From Gambelia wislizenii (Eukaryota > Chordata > Lepidosauria > Squamata > Crotaphytidae), in NCBI GenBank assembly GCA_030847615.1, contig JAUMIR010000001.1, positions 90,569,501 to 90,633,500 of the forward strand: 64,000 nucleotides of DNA. The letters run 5' to 3'. The position numbers and the translations under genes are program-made. How positions within the stretch are numbered: the stretch's first letter is position 1; each line of letters begins with the position of its first letter. Positions 1-12,124 of this stretch are shown in pieces. The notes under the pieces were generated by a model. The model was not told where the DNA came from. It saw nothing but the letters and a program-made list of their open reading frames with translations, and did not search any database.

Positions 1-1510
1 ATCAGCAGATGCAGTGGTGCTACTGTAGTTTTAAAGAGCAAAGGAGAAAGAGGACAGCCTTGTCGTGTTCCCTTTTTGATAGGGAAGACTTTGGTTTTAT
101 CTCCATTTAGTAAAAGTTGAGCCTTCTGGTCTTTATAAATGTTATTTATCCATAATAAAAATCTTTAGGCCATATTCATTTTCTTTAATACCTCCATCAT
201 AAAACTCCATCTCATGTTATCAAAGGCTTTTTCGGCATCTGCAAATATCATTGCTATTTTTTTCTCAAAAATTCAAAAAAATATTTTTTTAAAAAAACCC
301 AATAATGTCTAATCCAGTTCTTATGTTGTGTCTTGATGTGTCTGCCTGGTAAAAAACCATTTTGGTCTGGATGAATAATATCATTCAAAATTCCTTTAAG
401 TCTGTCAGCGATTATACTTGTGTATATTTTGTAGTCTAAATTTAACAACTAAATTGGTCTGTAATTTTCAACTTCTTGTAAGTCTTTTCCTTCTTTGGGG
501 ATGAGAACTACATTGGCATTGTTCCAGGAATTTGGTATACCATTTTTTTCTATGTCATTAAATGTTCTCTGAAGAGGGAAAATGCGTTCAACTTCCATAT
601 ATTTGTAGTAGCAGGCCAAGAAGCCATCTGGCCCCCAGGATTCCCATTTCTTAATTTCCTTATTGCATTTGAGACTGCTGCCATCATAAATGAAGCATGC
701 AATCTTTTCTGATGTTCTTCTGATATTTTTATTATAGATTGTTTGTCTAAATATTGTTCTATCATTTCTCTGATATTATCTCCCAATTCTTCTTCCCCAG
801 ATAACTTCTTGTAGTAGTTCAGGAAGATCTTTTTTATTTTTTGTTGGTCTGAGCATAGTTCTTTTTTTTTTCTTATTTGTAAAATAAATTTTCTGTCACC
901 TTCTTTTTTCAATCTGTGAGACTGCCACCTTCCAACTTTATTTGCGTGTTCAAAATAATTTAGATGTGCTTTCCTCAATTTTTTTCTATTTCAATCGTAG
1001 ATTAAATCTCTAATTGTTTCTGCAAATTTTTTATTTCATTCAGCAATTTTTTTATTCCCAGGATTTGTTCTTAAGTTTTCCTCCTTTTCATTTATATCTG
1101 ATAAGATGTTTTGAATTTTTCATTGTCTGATTTTTTAAAAGTTCATTTCCTCTCTGTATACATAATCCATGCATCACAGCTTTATTCGCATCCCATATAG
1201 TCTTCATAGATGTTTCTCCTTGTACATTCTCCGTAAACCTGTCTAAAAAAAAATTATCTTCCAACAGGTTTTTGTTCAGTCTCCAGTTGTATTTATTCTT
1301 TGCGATCTGTAGTGTTAGTAATATTGGATTGTGATCAGATGTTGGTTCAGGTAAAATTGTCATATATTTATTGTCCAATCTGAGTTGAGTTGAGACTAAA
1401 AACATATCTATCTGGGACATTATTTTGTGTCTGTCTGAATAAAAAGTAAATCCTTTTGCATTTTTATATTTAAATGACCATGCATCTGATAGAGCTAAGT
1501 TGTCCATCAA
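1..1510 (-). pseudogene. L1 LINE ORF2 fragment (endonuclease C-term to RT)
   Basis: Read on the minus strand this is the middle of an L1 ORF2 protein, the endonuclease/reverse transcriptase that drives target-primed retrotransposition. Pieces in order: the end of the APE-type endonuclease (1088-1510, with the SDHNPI motif near 1340), a linker (550-978), the RT entry block with HPDQNGFLPGR (near 330-450), then fragments with AKAFDNMRW and GTRQGCPLSPLLF (below 245). The element continues past the window start. At least three frame changes and stops separate the blocks, so it is dead. The endonuclease N-terminus is missing on the high-coordinate side. The L1 family call is firm; the subfamily is not known. 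Confidence 0.85.
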
Positions 1511-1554
1511 TTCAAATAAAGTATTTGGAAGTTTTCCTCAGTTCTTTGTTCTAC

Positions 1555-1870
1555 ATGTTGATCTGTCCAGTTTGGGATCTCCTATATACTCTGATGCTTC
1601 TTCTTCTTCTCCTCCACTCTCTGGCGGTTTTTGTCCTTCACCAAATTCTTCGTTGTGTTCATCTTTTTCTTCTTTCTCAGAGTCTGATTCTTCCTTGCTC
1701 CATTTGTATATTCTTCTTCTCTTTCTCCCTTCTCTCTCTCCCTCTTCTTCCTTCCTCCTTCTGGCATTTCCTTTGTCTTTCCAGTGTGTTTGCTTCTTTC
1801 ATCATGTAATTGATTCTTTATTGATTCTTTTGTTAAAGTCTTTTGCTTTTTCTAATATGTTTAATCCATC
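1555..1870 (-). other. Low-complexity pyrimidine-rich tract, possible L1 ORF1 remnant
   Basis: The + strand is rich in TTCTTC/CTCTCC; on the minus strand it encodes Lys/Glu/Arg-rich charged peptide in frame pieces (1582-1767). The tract lies on the 5' side of the L1 ORF2 fragment in element orientation, where ORF1 would sit, but no ORF1 RRM or C-terminal domain is recognisable. It could equally be a simple-sequence expansion. Confidence 0.3.
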
Positions 1871-1879
1871 CCAAGCTTT

Positions 1880-2330
1880 GTCTGAAGAGATCGACACCCT
1901 TTTCCACAAGGACAGCATCAATTCCATCTTTCTCGATGTTTCCTCTCAAGGTAACAGTGGTCTTTTATTTGAACAAGCAGAAAGGCTCCTATTCCTGGAC
2001 TCTTTTCATTCTTACCATCAGTCTCTGGGACTGGTGCATTCTGAAGAACATCACTCCTACTGAAGTTACCTTCAAGGGAAGGAAAACATTCAGGCTAATG
2101 TCCTCAGCAGGTTCACCCTTTGGTTACAGTTTTCTTGAAAGATTTTGTGAACACCTTTCCTTCTCAGACTCCCATTGCACCATCTTGGGGATTTATGCTT
2201 GGGGATCTTTGCCAATTGATGAGATGTCCTTTAGAACTCCTGGCCTCATGTGACTCATACCTCCTCATGTAATGAGATGTCCTTTAGAACTCCTGGCCTC
2301 ATGTGACTCATACCTCCTCATGTAGAAGAT
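1880..2330 (+). pseudogene. Possible DIRS/Gypsy-like RNase H fragment
   Basis: Translated + strand pieces include a block near 2017-2100 (ISLWDWCILKNITPTEV followed by KENIQANVLSR in the adjacent frame). It resembles the end of an RNase H domain in DIRS and Gypsy polyproteins, where a trailing 'N-x-x-A-D-A-L-S-R' motif is usual. Frame changes and stops make it a relic. It ends in a 53-bp perfect tandem duplication. The assignment rests on one motif and is tentative. Confidence 0.35.
2219..2324 (+). repeat. Perfect 53-bp tandem duplication
   Basis: The unit starting ATGAGATGTCC and ending CCTCATGTA occurs twice back to back (2219-2271 and 2272-2324) with no difference seen. Confidence 0.9.
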
Positions 2331-2454
2331 TGTCTTCCACATCTAGACTATCTGTTAAGCAGCTACTTGGGCTCAGCCACTTACCTTTATAAAGCACTAC
2401 AAAGTTGATGTTCGGGCCAGAGACTCTACTTCTTTTGGCTTGTCTGTGCTTCAT

Positions 2455-3195
2455 TTATCCAGATTAGCAAAGGCATATAGTGCATTTGGAAGACTTCACA
2501 AAAGAGTCTGGAGCAATAAACACCTGAGGCAAAGCACAAAAATCCGTGTGTATAGAGCCATCGTACTGTCTATCCTCCTTTATGGATCTGAAACATGGGT
2601 CACCTATCGCCACCACCTACGACTCCTCGAGCGCTTTCATCAGCGCTGTCTACACACAATCCTAAATATACACTGGACTGACTATGTGACGAATGTTGCT
2701 GTCCTTGAGCAAGCAGGGATCACCAGCATTGAGGCCATGATATTGAGAACACAGCTGCGCTGGGCAGGGCACGTTTCTAGGATGGAGGACCATCGCCTCC
2801 CAAAAATACTACTCTACGGTGAACTCGCCATGGGTCAGCGTAAGAGGGGCGCTCCAAAATAGCGATACAAAGACTCCCTGAAACAACATCTCAGGCTTGG
2901 CCAAATTGATCACCAACAGTGGTCCGCCCTGGCCTCACATCGGGAGGCATGGAGACGCACTATCCACAATGCTGCAGCCTTATTTGAGAACTCACGACGA
3001 ACAAGTCTTGAAGAGAAATGACAACACAGAAAGAATCACAACCCAAAAACATCACCCAAGGAGACCTTCTGCTGTGCTTTTTGCAACCGGACCTGTTTAT
3101 CTCGGATTGGCCTTTTTAGTCATCAGCGCGCTTGCAGAAAGCGCGGGATGAGTCCTTCTTGAATCTTCGTTTGCGAAGAAAAGCCAGAGAGAGAG
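2455..3195 (+). mobile_element. 5'-truncated non-LTR retrotransposon, copy 1 (RT thumb to 3' end)
   Basis: This copy encodes the C-terminal part of a LINE RT protein: the ILLYGSETW motif, then ERFHQRCLHTILNIHW, then RWAGHVSRMED. A stop near 2859 (APK followed by TAG) breaks the frame. The last coding block (about 3070-3150) carries a C-x2-C...H-x3-C finger (CNRTCLSRIGLFSHQRAC). The 3' end is a short CTTCGTTTGCGAAG hairpin followed by GA repeats. It is nearly the same as the 3' part of the copy at 13515-15213, which retains the RT palm. It resembles jockey/RTE-type LINEs, but I cannot name the clade. Confidence 0.75.
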
Positions 3196-3295
3196 GCTTC
3201 ATTCATCATGAGCATAGTTACCCTCCATCCAGGTGTGTCTAGCTTGCTAAATTATATGTGTGAGTGAGTCTCAGAAACCATGAAGAAGAAAAATA

Positions 3296-3596
3296 GATTG
3301 CTTACCTGTAATTGTGGTTCTTTGAGTGGTCATCTGTGAATTCACACAACCCGCCTGCTTCCCCTTTCTTACTCTGCTCGACTTCCGTGGTTGCTGGCTG
3401 CTCTGGCAGACATAGAACTGAGAGGGTTTGAGTGGGAAACATATTGAGTATATGTGGTATTGAGGTGGTGGTGGGGGTTCAGCCAAAAAGATTTAGCTCT
3501 AAAACTTTCTGAAGATGGTTGCACAGGTGCAGAGAATTCCATATGTGTGAATTCACAAATGACCACTCAAAGAGCTACAGTTACAGGTAAGCAACC
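3296..3596. mobile_element. MITE with about 50-bp terminal inverted repeats
   Basis: The left end (3296-3347) and the reverse complement of the right end (3546-3596) match closely, both reading GATTGCTTACCTGTAA or GGTTGCTTACCTGTAA then a GGTTCTTTGAGTGGTCAT-like stretch. Total length is about 300 bp with no transposase, so it is a non-autonomous DNA transposon. No clear target-site duplication was seen and the superfamily is unresolved. The right inverted repeat contains a consensus splice donor (ACAG|GTAAGC) on the + strand, and the left has the same on the minus strand. Confidence 0.75.
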
Positions 3597-3599
3597 TGC

Positions 3600-4150
3600 T
3601 TTTATCTTTAATTAATTATTTAAAAGTTAGCTTTCAAAACAGGCCATGGGATTTACAGAGAATGTCATGGAGGTTGTTACTTTTGAGTCCTAGGTGAACA
3701 TTTTGCTATTGGTTCCTTCAAGTGCTCTTTTTGGTTTTTTTGTTTTTTAAGTTGCCTTCCCTGAAATTAGATTTTGATTCCATTTGTCATGGTATTCTAT
3801 TGGATTACCTCTGAGGGGTGGGAGTGTGCGGCACAATGTTATAGTTGCTCCTAACTGCATGGACAGTTCCTGTATGGTTCCTGCTCAGGCCCATGACTAT
3901 TAAGCTGTGGGTGCCACAGGATTCTATGCTTTCCTTCATTTAATTTAATATCTATATGAAGGCAGTGGGTGAGTTCATTCAGAATTTTGGGGTTGGGTGC
4001 TATCAGTACTGACAGCACTGAAATCTACCTCTTCTTCTCATTGGAGTCAAATTGGGTTGTGCAGATGCTGGACCAGCGCCTAGAGAATGTAATGCACTGG
4101 ACTGGATCCTTCTCTGTGACACACCAATGGACAAATGCACTGTGTGAGTG
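3600..4150. other. WDR27 intron, nothing recognised
   Basis: AT-rich intronic sequence. Short ORFs on both strands here (for example 3969-4231) overlap in opposite frames and show no motif. Confidence 0.5.
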
Positions 4151-4159
4151 TGAGGCCAT

Positions 4160-4500
4160 GCAAGAGGGCCTTCTGTGCTGTAGCATCCTTGTTGTGGAAT
4201 GACCTCCCCTTGGAGGCTCAATTGGCTTCAATCTGGCACCAGCTTAAAATACGACTTTTTAGTAAAGCCTTTGGGGCCTTATTGTCCAAATCTGTACATG
4301 TACACAGCTTTTAAACTGTTTTAACTTGTTAATTTGTTTAATATATTTTATTCTGTTTAAACTAGTCTTTACTGTTTTAAATTTTAAATTGTTTTAAATT
4401 TTTAAATTGTTTTAAATGTTTTCAATTGAATGTATGCTGCCCTGTGTTCCTATGACATGAAGTGGGACATAGCATATTTAATAAATAAAATAGCAGATAA
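4160..4500 (+). mobile_element. L2-like LINE 3' end
   Basis: The start reads as a LINE C-terminus (LWNDLPLEAQL and, in frame, a KIRLFSKAFG-like end, near 4190-4275). A 3' UTR rich in TTTTAAATTG repeats follows, ending in AATAAATAAAAT. This layout is usual for L2/CR1-type 3' ends in reptiles. The body is missing. Confidence 0.6.
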
Positions 4501-4575
4501 ATATGAAATATGTTGTTATTGTCCTTTTATAAATAGTGGTATTCTATGCCTACATATTCAACAATTGTAAATTAA

Positions 4576-4689
<114 letters not shown>

Positions 4690-5179
4690 TAACAACAGTT
4701 TTTTTGTCTTAAAGTGAGAAAAGTCAAGGTGCTGCTTTGAAATGTGTATGTTTGTTAAGCAAGTGAAGTATTCTTGTTAATCACACTCTGAATGTAAACA
4801 GAACACAATTCCTTTTAAAACAGCTTGGCATGATTTAGGGCTTGTCTACATGAAGGGAAAAATCTGTACCAACTTCATATTTTCCTGGTTTGTAATGATT
4901 CTGCAGCACCCCCATTAATGCCACACACACAAGAGAAATTGAAGTGACATCATCTTAACCGGCCACACATCCCCCCCTGGTGAACTAACTGGTGCAAGGT
5001 GGAGGTCCACAGGCACATGACTTTGTCTGCTTTGCTGTTTTTTTTCCTTCCCAGCATGCATTAACCTTATCAACCCATAGCTGTTATTGTTTGCCTGTCA
5101 GTCTATTGGATCCATTCTGATTGGATGCCTCCCCATCCAATCCTCTTTTCCCCTTTGTGGCCCCAGTGAGTGAGTGAGA

Positions 5180-5222
5180 GAATTTTAAATGTACACAGAC
5201 ACACACACACACACACACACAT
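5180..5222. repeat. (CA)n microsatellite
   Basis: A run of about a dozen CA units preceded by TGAGTGAGTGAGAG and GTACACAGA. Confidence 0.85.
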
Positions 5223-5264
5223 GTATGACAGAGAAAGAAAAAATAAAGTGTTTTAAATTTATCT

Positions 5265-5975
5265 TTTATTTATGAAAATGTACAGCCATGAGATCAATGG
5301 TGAGAGGGTAGACCAGGCTACTCCCTCCATCTTCCTCCCACTCACCAATGAGTATGCACCCTTTTTCATTCCCCCCCATTTTATCTCTCCCCCCATCTTT
5401 GTTTTTACTGGAGTAAACCCACATTATTCACATTATTCACTTGCACCAAAGGGAATGGAGTGACTGCAGCATGCACACTCCCTTCCCCCTGATCTCCCCA
5501 CCATCATTCACTCGTGTGCACTCCAGCCATTCTCTTCCCTCCAGTCTCTCCCTGCCATTGTTCACTAGCAAATGGAGTGACTGGAGCATACATAAGTGAA
5601 TGATTGAGGGGAGGTTGGGTGGGGGGAAGGAAGTGTGCACGCTCCAGTCACTCCCTTTCCCCAATCTCCCCCCATCATTCATTTGCATGGGCTCCAGTCA
5701 CTCGCTTCCCCCCAATCCCACCCATCATTCACTTACACAGTCTCCAGTCACTCAGTTCACTCTAGTAAAACCAAAGGTGACACAACATTGATGCGGGGGA
5801 GGGGGAAGGATTGGAGGGTGGGAAGAGGGAATGGATGTGCTCCAGTCCACTCTAGTAAAACCAAAGGCGACACAATACTGATGTGGGGGGGGGGGAAGGA
5901 AGAAAGGAGGAGGTAGCTCGATCTATCCCCTCACTGCTGATCTGATGGCTGAACATACACAGACATTTTTTTAAT
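5265..5975. mobile_element. Foldback element with internal degenerate minisatellite
   Basis: The outer arms are inverted: 5268-5340 (ATGAAAATGTACAGCCATGAG..., then TAGACC...CTCCC) matches the reverse complement of 5905-5970 (TCTGATGGCTGAACATACAC). Between them (5440-5900) a block of roughly 50-70 bp recurs in both orientations, with CTCCAGTCACTC followed by CCCC-rich sequence and CATCATTCACTTGCA. The phrase 'CTCTAGTAAAACCAAAGG-GACACAA' occurs twice (about 5759 and 5849). There is no coding capacity; the overlapping ORFs here are shadows of the repeat. Confidence 0.6.
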
Positions 5976-5979
5976 AGTG

Positions 5980-8810
5980 ACACACACCAGGCTTGCCAAA
6001 ACCAACCAGTCCCACCCACCAAAAACTCCTCCCACCCCAGTTCCACACTGAAGCTGCCTTGGAGCCTGGCTACACACAGGAAAATCCAGATATTTTAGGA
6101 AACTTCAGGGGAACTAGTAGATTTTTTAAAAATGGATTAAGGCCCTCAGAACCGCATTCCCTGCAAATCCTCAAGAATGTCATGTGGGTGGACCGCAGCA
6201 ACTATGAGGTAAGTATGGATTTTATTTTATTTTTTGTTCCTCATCACCCTTAGTCCCCCAGGATGCTCCCTAACTTCCTCCAAATTTAATTTGGATTTTA
6301 ATTTGAAAATTTAAATAGTTCCTCCCTACACCGGATGCTTCAAATGAAAGTAATCAGCTGCATCCAGCCACTATTTTAATTATCTTAAGAATGTCTTTAT
6401 AGCCCATATGTAGCACAGAGGCAGTTTTGGAAATAAAGATGTAGCAGTACTGGAGGCTGGTGTTTCACTTTGTATTGTGTTTGTTTTCAAATTATTTTTT
6501 GAATTATTATTTTTTTAATGAGGAAGAGCAGAGAGGGTGGTGGGCATAGGAGGAGGTGTCCATTAGCAAATTGGTGGTTATGAGCACTGTCCTGGGGACA
6601 AGAGGAAATTTGTGCATTGCATCTAATGAAGTGGATTCTAATCCCCCAGAGCTTATTCCATTATCTATTTGTTGGTCTTTAAGATGCCAGGAGACCTAAA
6701 AATGTAAACATCTATGTTGCTAAGCTGGGGTGGGGAGTGTGCAGCCCTGGGGCTGCACATGGGCCCCAATGTGTTTTTTGTGGCCCTCAGGTACACCACA
6801 CTACCCAGAATGCTCTTCTTCTGGTCCCCCCCCCCACAAAAAGGAAGGTGAGCTGACTTTCCTAGAAGCCTCCAGAACTGGCAATTCACCTTTTAAATAG
6901 ATTGCAGCTCTCTCCCCCTGCTCTGCATTGATTAGCATAAAAATGCTATTTAAAAAATAAAACAAAAGTTGTTTTCCTACTACTACTTCCAGATATTTTA
7001 CACATACACACACACACACACACACACATATTTTTGGTAGTTTCTGAAGATCCGAGAGGGTCATGGGGCAAAAATTATTGTCCTCTGGTCCCACCACAGT
7101 TGCCCATCCATCAAACATATATGCTCACCAAGAACCATGATTGATTCTTGCATGAACTCTCTTTTGTAATGCATGAGATGGCCAGAACTCAAACGGCATC
7201 TTTTAAAAATAAAAGACATGTGGAAGCGAAATCAATTTAAAATCAGTGGTATTTTTTTTAAAGGAATTAGGTTATGAAATGTATCTTTTTAGCCTTGAAA
7301 ATCTCTTCCATTTTGTTTGACTCAAAAAAAAACAAAAAAAAAACCAAAAACCACACATATAAGATTACAAACTGGAGCAGCAGTTCAAGAAGGAGCATAT
7401 ATGGGAAGATTACTGTAAATCATTAAAAATGGAGAGAATGTCCAAGTGAAGTGTTGTGGGAAAAATTGCTTTGAAAGAATGTGATAGCTAGCTTTAATGC
7501 CACTTGCTTTTTTTTCCTGTTTAATATTATCTTTTTAGTCTTACGTTTTGCGGGGAGCTTGTAAGATCTTTCCAAACTGTAAGGGTTTATTACCTGTACC
7601 AAATGTCTAAACATAATAAAATTAGAGACTTTGGGACTTGGACGCTGTTGTATCCTGATGTTTTTGCGATCAACTTGTCCATCTACAATTCACAAATAAT
7701 GAAAAAGTTGAAAGCATTTCACAGATCACTACTTATCTGATGTCTCCTTTTAAAACATTAATTTAAGTGGAGAAGGTGAATGGTAGAATAGTTAAAAGCA
7801 AAATCTGGGTAAGCAGTTTAACTGTATTGTAACGAAAGGCTATGTAATATGATGTACCATTCTGTATCCTTCTCCAGCAGTCCTTTTTTTCCTCCTCACT
7901 CTCCAGCCTATTTAGAGTAGTATCCCACTGGCTTTTTGATGAAAGTTTCCAAGAGCAAATCAGTTGATCTGTTTCAGAACTTTTCACCAGAGGCAAGCAG
8001 TGCCTGCTTGCTTGATTAAATGTAAGGTGTCTTTATATGAAGAGCTAGCAAATATGCCAAAAACCTCTTAGTCCCCACCACTATAGTAATGTCCTTTTTC
8101 TTTCCATCTGCTCTTTTCCATCTCTTCCCTACCTCTTCTTCTTTCTTGGTGGGCTTTTTCTCCCTTTTTCCCAGTGCTCATAAAGTCTTTCCCTTTTCAC
8201 TTCCTTTCCCTGCCCAGTTTACTAGGCAGCACAGATATTCTTCCCTCTTCTCCTGCCCCTTTCTCTTGCTCTCTGTATATATTTATGTCTTTTAACTGCA
8301 CATAGACTCTGGAAACCCTGCAGAGTAAAGCACTATTGGAGCTGCCCAGAAACCCTCCCATGCCTATCTGCAGTTTCATCTCTCTTTTTTTGGTAGGTTA
8401 GGGAACTCTGCCCCCCAGTGAGATGGAAGATGGCACTGCAGGCTACAGACAGATTTTAAATAGCTATAATAAATTAAACATTAAAAACAAAAACAAAACA
8501 TAATGCTGACATGCACAACCATAGGGTCTCCTTAGGACTAAAGCAGACATGTATGTGTCTAGGCTTCACAGCTATGGAGCTATGATGAACATTAATACAC
8601 ATTCCCTTTTGTTATTATTGACTAGAAAACTTCCCAGCTTTACTGAGGTTAGAAACTCACTGCTCCCTCCCACATCCTGATGTGCTCTCTCTGTTGTCCC
8701 TCCACTACCAACTCTTTTCTTTTGTTGATCTTTTTCTCCACCCCAGTCTTTCTTCAGCTGTGGTAGAAACACAGAGGTAGAAACATCCTTCTTTATCATT
8801 ATGGGTTTAT
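5980..8810. other. WDR27 intron, mostly unassigned
   Basis: AT-rich intron with a (CA)n run at 7003-7028 and short A-rich tracts (7323-7350). No gene, conserved motif or complete transposon was seen. A phrase near 6790-6830 (CACTACCCAGAATGC) resembles old DNA-transposon remnants, but this is too short to assign. Confidence 0.5.
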
Positions 8811-8811
8811 A

Positions 8812-9005
8812 GTCTGCCTTATCCTGTAATCAGCTTGAGGCAGTGTGTATGTCTTTCCTCCTCCGCACTTTGCTCTCACAGCAGCCTTGTGAGATAGGTC
8901 AGGTAGATTTAGAATGACTGGTCCAAAGTTTTATTGCTGAATGGGGACTTGAACCTAGGTCTCCTTGGTCCCAATCCAACATACAGACTCCTTATAGAGC
9001 TGTGT
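8812..9005 (-). mobile_element. tRNA-derived SINE, old, minus orientation
   Basis: On the minus strand the sequence carries the box-B-like GGTTCAAGTCCCC equivalent (reverse of GGGGACTTGAACC near 8944-8956). The + strand phrases CTCACAGCAGCCTTGTGAGATAGG and GACTGGTCCAAAG are the core of a widespread amniote SINE body. It is diverged and partial. Confidence 0.55.
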
Positions 9006-9234
9006 TAGGGAAATCAAGCAGCTTAAGGGAGAAAAAAGAGAATTTCCATGCTAAGTGAGGCAATCTAGATTTTTTTAATTATACAGTATGATTTTTTAAT
9101 GATATAATTATACTTTCATAGTAGAGATTTCTATTGTCAGGTTAATATTTTAAAATGTACTTAATTTATATCCAACAAGGTATTTTTCAAAGCCTCTCAG
9201 AACAGTAGTACAAACTACAAAGCTTTATTAAAAG

Positions 9235-9335
9235 ATTTTCCTTGGGTTTTTTTCGGGCTGTGAGACCGTGTTCTGGAATAGTTTCTTCTGACATTTTGCC
9301 TGCATCTGTGGCTGGCATCTTCAGAGAAATTATTC
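9235..9335 (-). mobile_element. Penelope-like 3' segment
   Basis: The + strand phrases TTTTCGGGCTGTGAGACCGTG, TGTTCTGGAATAGTTTCTTC and TCTGTGGCTGGCATCTTCAGAG match the common reptile tail whose minus strand reads CTGAAGATGCCAGCCACAG. I associate this with Penelope-like retroelements, from memory. A second partial copy is at 41580-41690. Confidence 0.5.
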
Positions 9336-9339
9336 GTTC

Positions 9340-10395
9340 CATGCATAAGTTAAGCTGTAGCCTTTTGTTTTTAAGCTCTGGATCCTGTGTATCTTAGGAC
9401 CTGTACTGATAATAAGTTCCTTGATTGATCATTCCATTAATTGCTCAGAGTTGCAACTTTATCACATACCAAACTAAAGGGAAAGGGGATTTCTTAGTGT
9501 GATATGGAATGCCCCCTCCTTTTTTGTAACAGGAATATTTGCTTGCTTTTTGGGATCCGGACTATTTATTGGATATGCTATACAGTACTGGACTGGAAGC
9601 AATGCCAAATGGAAAACCACTTACTATTCCCTTCCAGTTTGGATGCAATCCATTAATGGCTTGCTATGAAGGGCAGTTTTCCAAATCAACTGTTTACCCA
9701 TCTTTTGCTAGCACCTTCTAATTCATATTTTTCTAATTTGCCTGATGACAATATCATGTGGAATTGTGCTGAAGACTTGCTGAAACAAATACATACACAT
9801 AGATACATGTTTAATTAATTTTGCTGTTGGCAGTGTTTCAACAGAATTTAACACTACTCCCATTGAATAAGAAACTGAATATGGATTGGAAAATATACTG
9901 AAAGAGCATTCAACAAAAGAAAGCAAATTAGAATAAGGGAAAATACTCTTGTTTTAACTGGAAATGGAAAATGGACATGGAAGTCTATAGTTTTAATAGG
10001 TCAAATTACATGCATGCAAAGAACTAAGAAATACAGGTCCCCTTTGCTCCACAGAACATTTGGAAACTGGTTTATGTACTCTTGGAACAAAGAAAGTCCA
10101 AAAATTCTATGTGTATTTGGAAATATCATTACTATTGCAATTTTAAAAGAAGAAATGTTGAATTATAGTCTTAAAGATATTTCACACAGCAAGGAAGAAA
10201 TGCTATTGCATTTCTTTTACTGCCTTCCTTTTCAGGACCCTTATGGCCAAGAAGGGGTGTGTCTTTTCTCTGCATCAACTCTCCTTCAGGACCTTCTTAA
10301 ACACTACCTTAAGCAAGCGTCTTTAGCAAGATGCAGACCTGTGACCTTTAGCAAGATGCACCACTGCCTTTTCTCCATACAGGAGATATTTAAAA
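9340..10395. other. WDR27 intron, nothing recognised
   Basis: AT-rich. A 15-bp phrase (CTTTAGCAAGATGCA) is repeated at 10321 and 10346. An open frame at 10014-10412 has no recognisable motif and atypical composition; I read it as chance. Confidence 0.5.
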
Positions 10396-10419
10396 TCATC
10401 TTTACCTCATGAAAAATAC

Positions 10420-10545
10420 AACAAAACCCACAAGAAGCAATGCCTTTATTGTGCCAGCTCCAAAGCATAAAATACATTATGCAAGCTTTCAATGCTTCAC
10501 TGGCTTCTTCATCAAGCAAAGAGGTTAAAAAAATCATACAGAAGA
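10420..10545 (-). mobile_element. Possible Penelope-like 3' tail
   Basis: On the minus strand: TTGATGAAGAAGCCAGTGAAG, then GCATTGAAAGCTTGCATAAT, then CAATAAAGGCATTGC. This follows the pattern CTGATGA...GAAAGCTTGC...CAATAAAGG, common in reptile Penelope-like tails. The core is mutated. Confidence 0.4.
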
Positions 10546-10549
10546 AAAA

Positions 10550-11980
10550 AGGTGTGATGTTAGAATGACAGGCTGTGGTGTCACTAAGAGTGGTGTCACC
10601 CCCCTCGCCCTGATGGTGTCACCTGGTGCAGTTTGACCTCTCTGCACCCTCCTAGTGCTGCCACTGGTCACAGGCCTACATTCTGTCTGAGATCTTTGTC
10701 AGTTAAAATGGTATTGACTGATTTCAATGAAAATGGAGGCCCTCCCCTTATTGGCCATGTGAGGACTAGAGACAAAAAGCAATAAAAGGCAGGTAATCAA
10801 ATTTCAACTCCATTAGCAACAGAAAAGTAACTTCCCTTGAGATTCAGGGTGTCCCTGTCCTGTATGAAGCTAACTGCTCCTGTCTTAGGCAGAGAATATT
10901 GAATTTCTCAAGGAGTCTCTGTACTGTTACATCTGGAAAAACCTTTAAGTGATGTATAGGTAAAACTTGCCAAATGTAGTCCAATAAGTTAAGTCCCAGT
11001 CCAGTGAAGAACCTAATGGGCTTCAAAGGCTAGCATGAATTATTTTATTCATTTTCATAAGCCACATAAAGTTATAATCATAATGTATATTTTTGAGTTT
11101 ATTGTTATTTTTTAAATGAGGCATTAATGGGACTCATCATCCAGTAATTTTCTTCCTTTATTTTTCCTGTGGTTCTTCTCTCTTTTCTCAGATTCCAGGA
11201 AGTCCAAGTTTTTTTCCCAGAAGAATGAAAGAGAAGTGCTAACTTTATACCTTTAGATGCCTTAGCCCTCCTCTTACCTCTTTTTAATGCAATTGATTTG
11301 GGGAATGATGTTCCCCAGGCAGGTGAATCTATCACAGCACACATTCACCATAATAATTATGCCAACAATAATTTTAGCAATGTGGTTTATGATCATTTTG
11401 TTTCATAATGTAAAAAGCACATTTTACTATAGTATTACAAGATGCTGTAATTTAAGTGTTGTTTCTGTCTCTCTGTTTTTAAAAACATTGGAAAAACATT
11501 TTCATGCTAATTCAAAAATTGATCTTTTAAAAACAAACAGGCTAATATTGTAGAGGTTGAATTGAAAATGTTCCCAGCTTTAACTGGTTACTCCGATGAA
11601 TTGGTTTTTCCCCACCCAAAACATCTGTATCCTGCCCTGTTGACAGGACATACAGAAGAAATAGAATATCCTGAATAATTTCACTTTCAGTTTACAGCAG
11701 AGAATCATAATTATTAGCTTTAGGAGCCAGCCACTGTTGCTTTGAGATACGTAACATGCATTTGGCCTTTTGTCTTCACAGTAAATGTGAAGACAAAAAC
11801 TCTCTTTACCTGAACTTTCTGTTATCATCATCTGAGATTCAACATATGGATGCTATGGTGTATTATGTCTTTTGTATTTAGGTGAAAACAAGTAAACGGA
11901 GAGCTATCTCTTCAAAATCAATAATTAAACTTAGAAGCAATTTCTTCATTTTTCTACTCACTTTTATTTAAACATTTTTT
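10550..11980. other. WDR27 intron, nothing recognised
   Basis: AT-rich sequence without a recognisable element. A pyrimidine-rich stretch ending at 11985 serves the next splice acceptor. Confidence 0.5.
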
Positions 11981-11983
11981 TAA

Positions 11984-12124
<141 letters not shown>

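Noticed and set aside
10014..10412. 132-codon ORF as a host gene
   Set aside because: No domain, no splice or promoter context, composition of AT-rich intron; a frame of this length occurs by chance.
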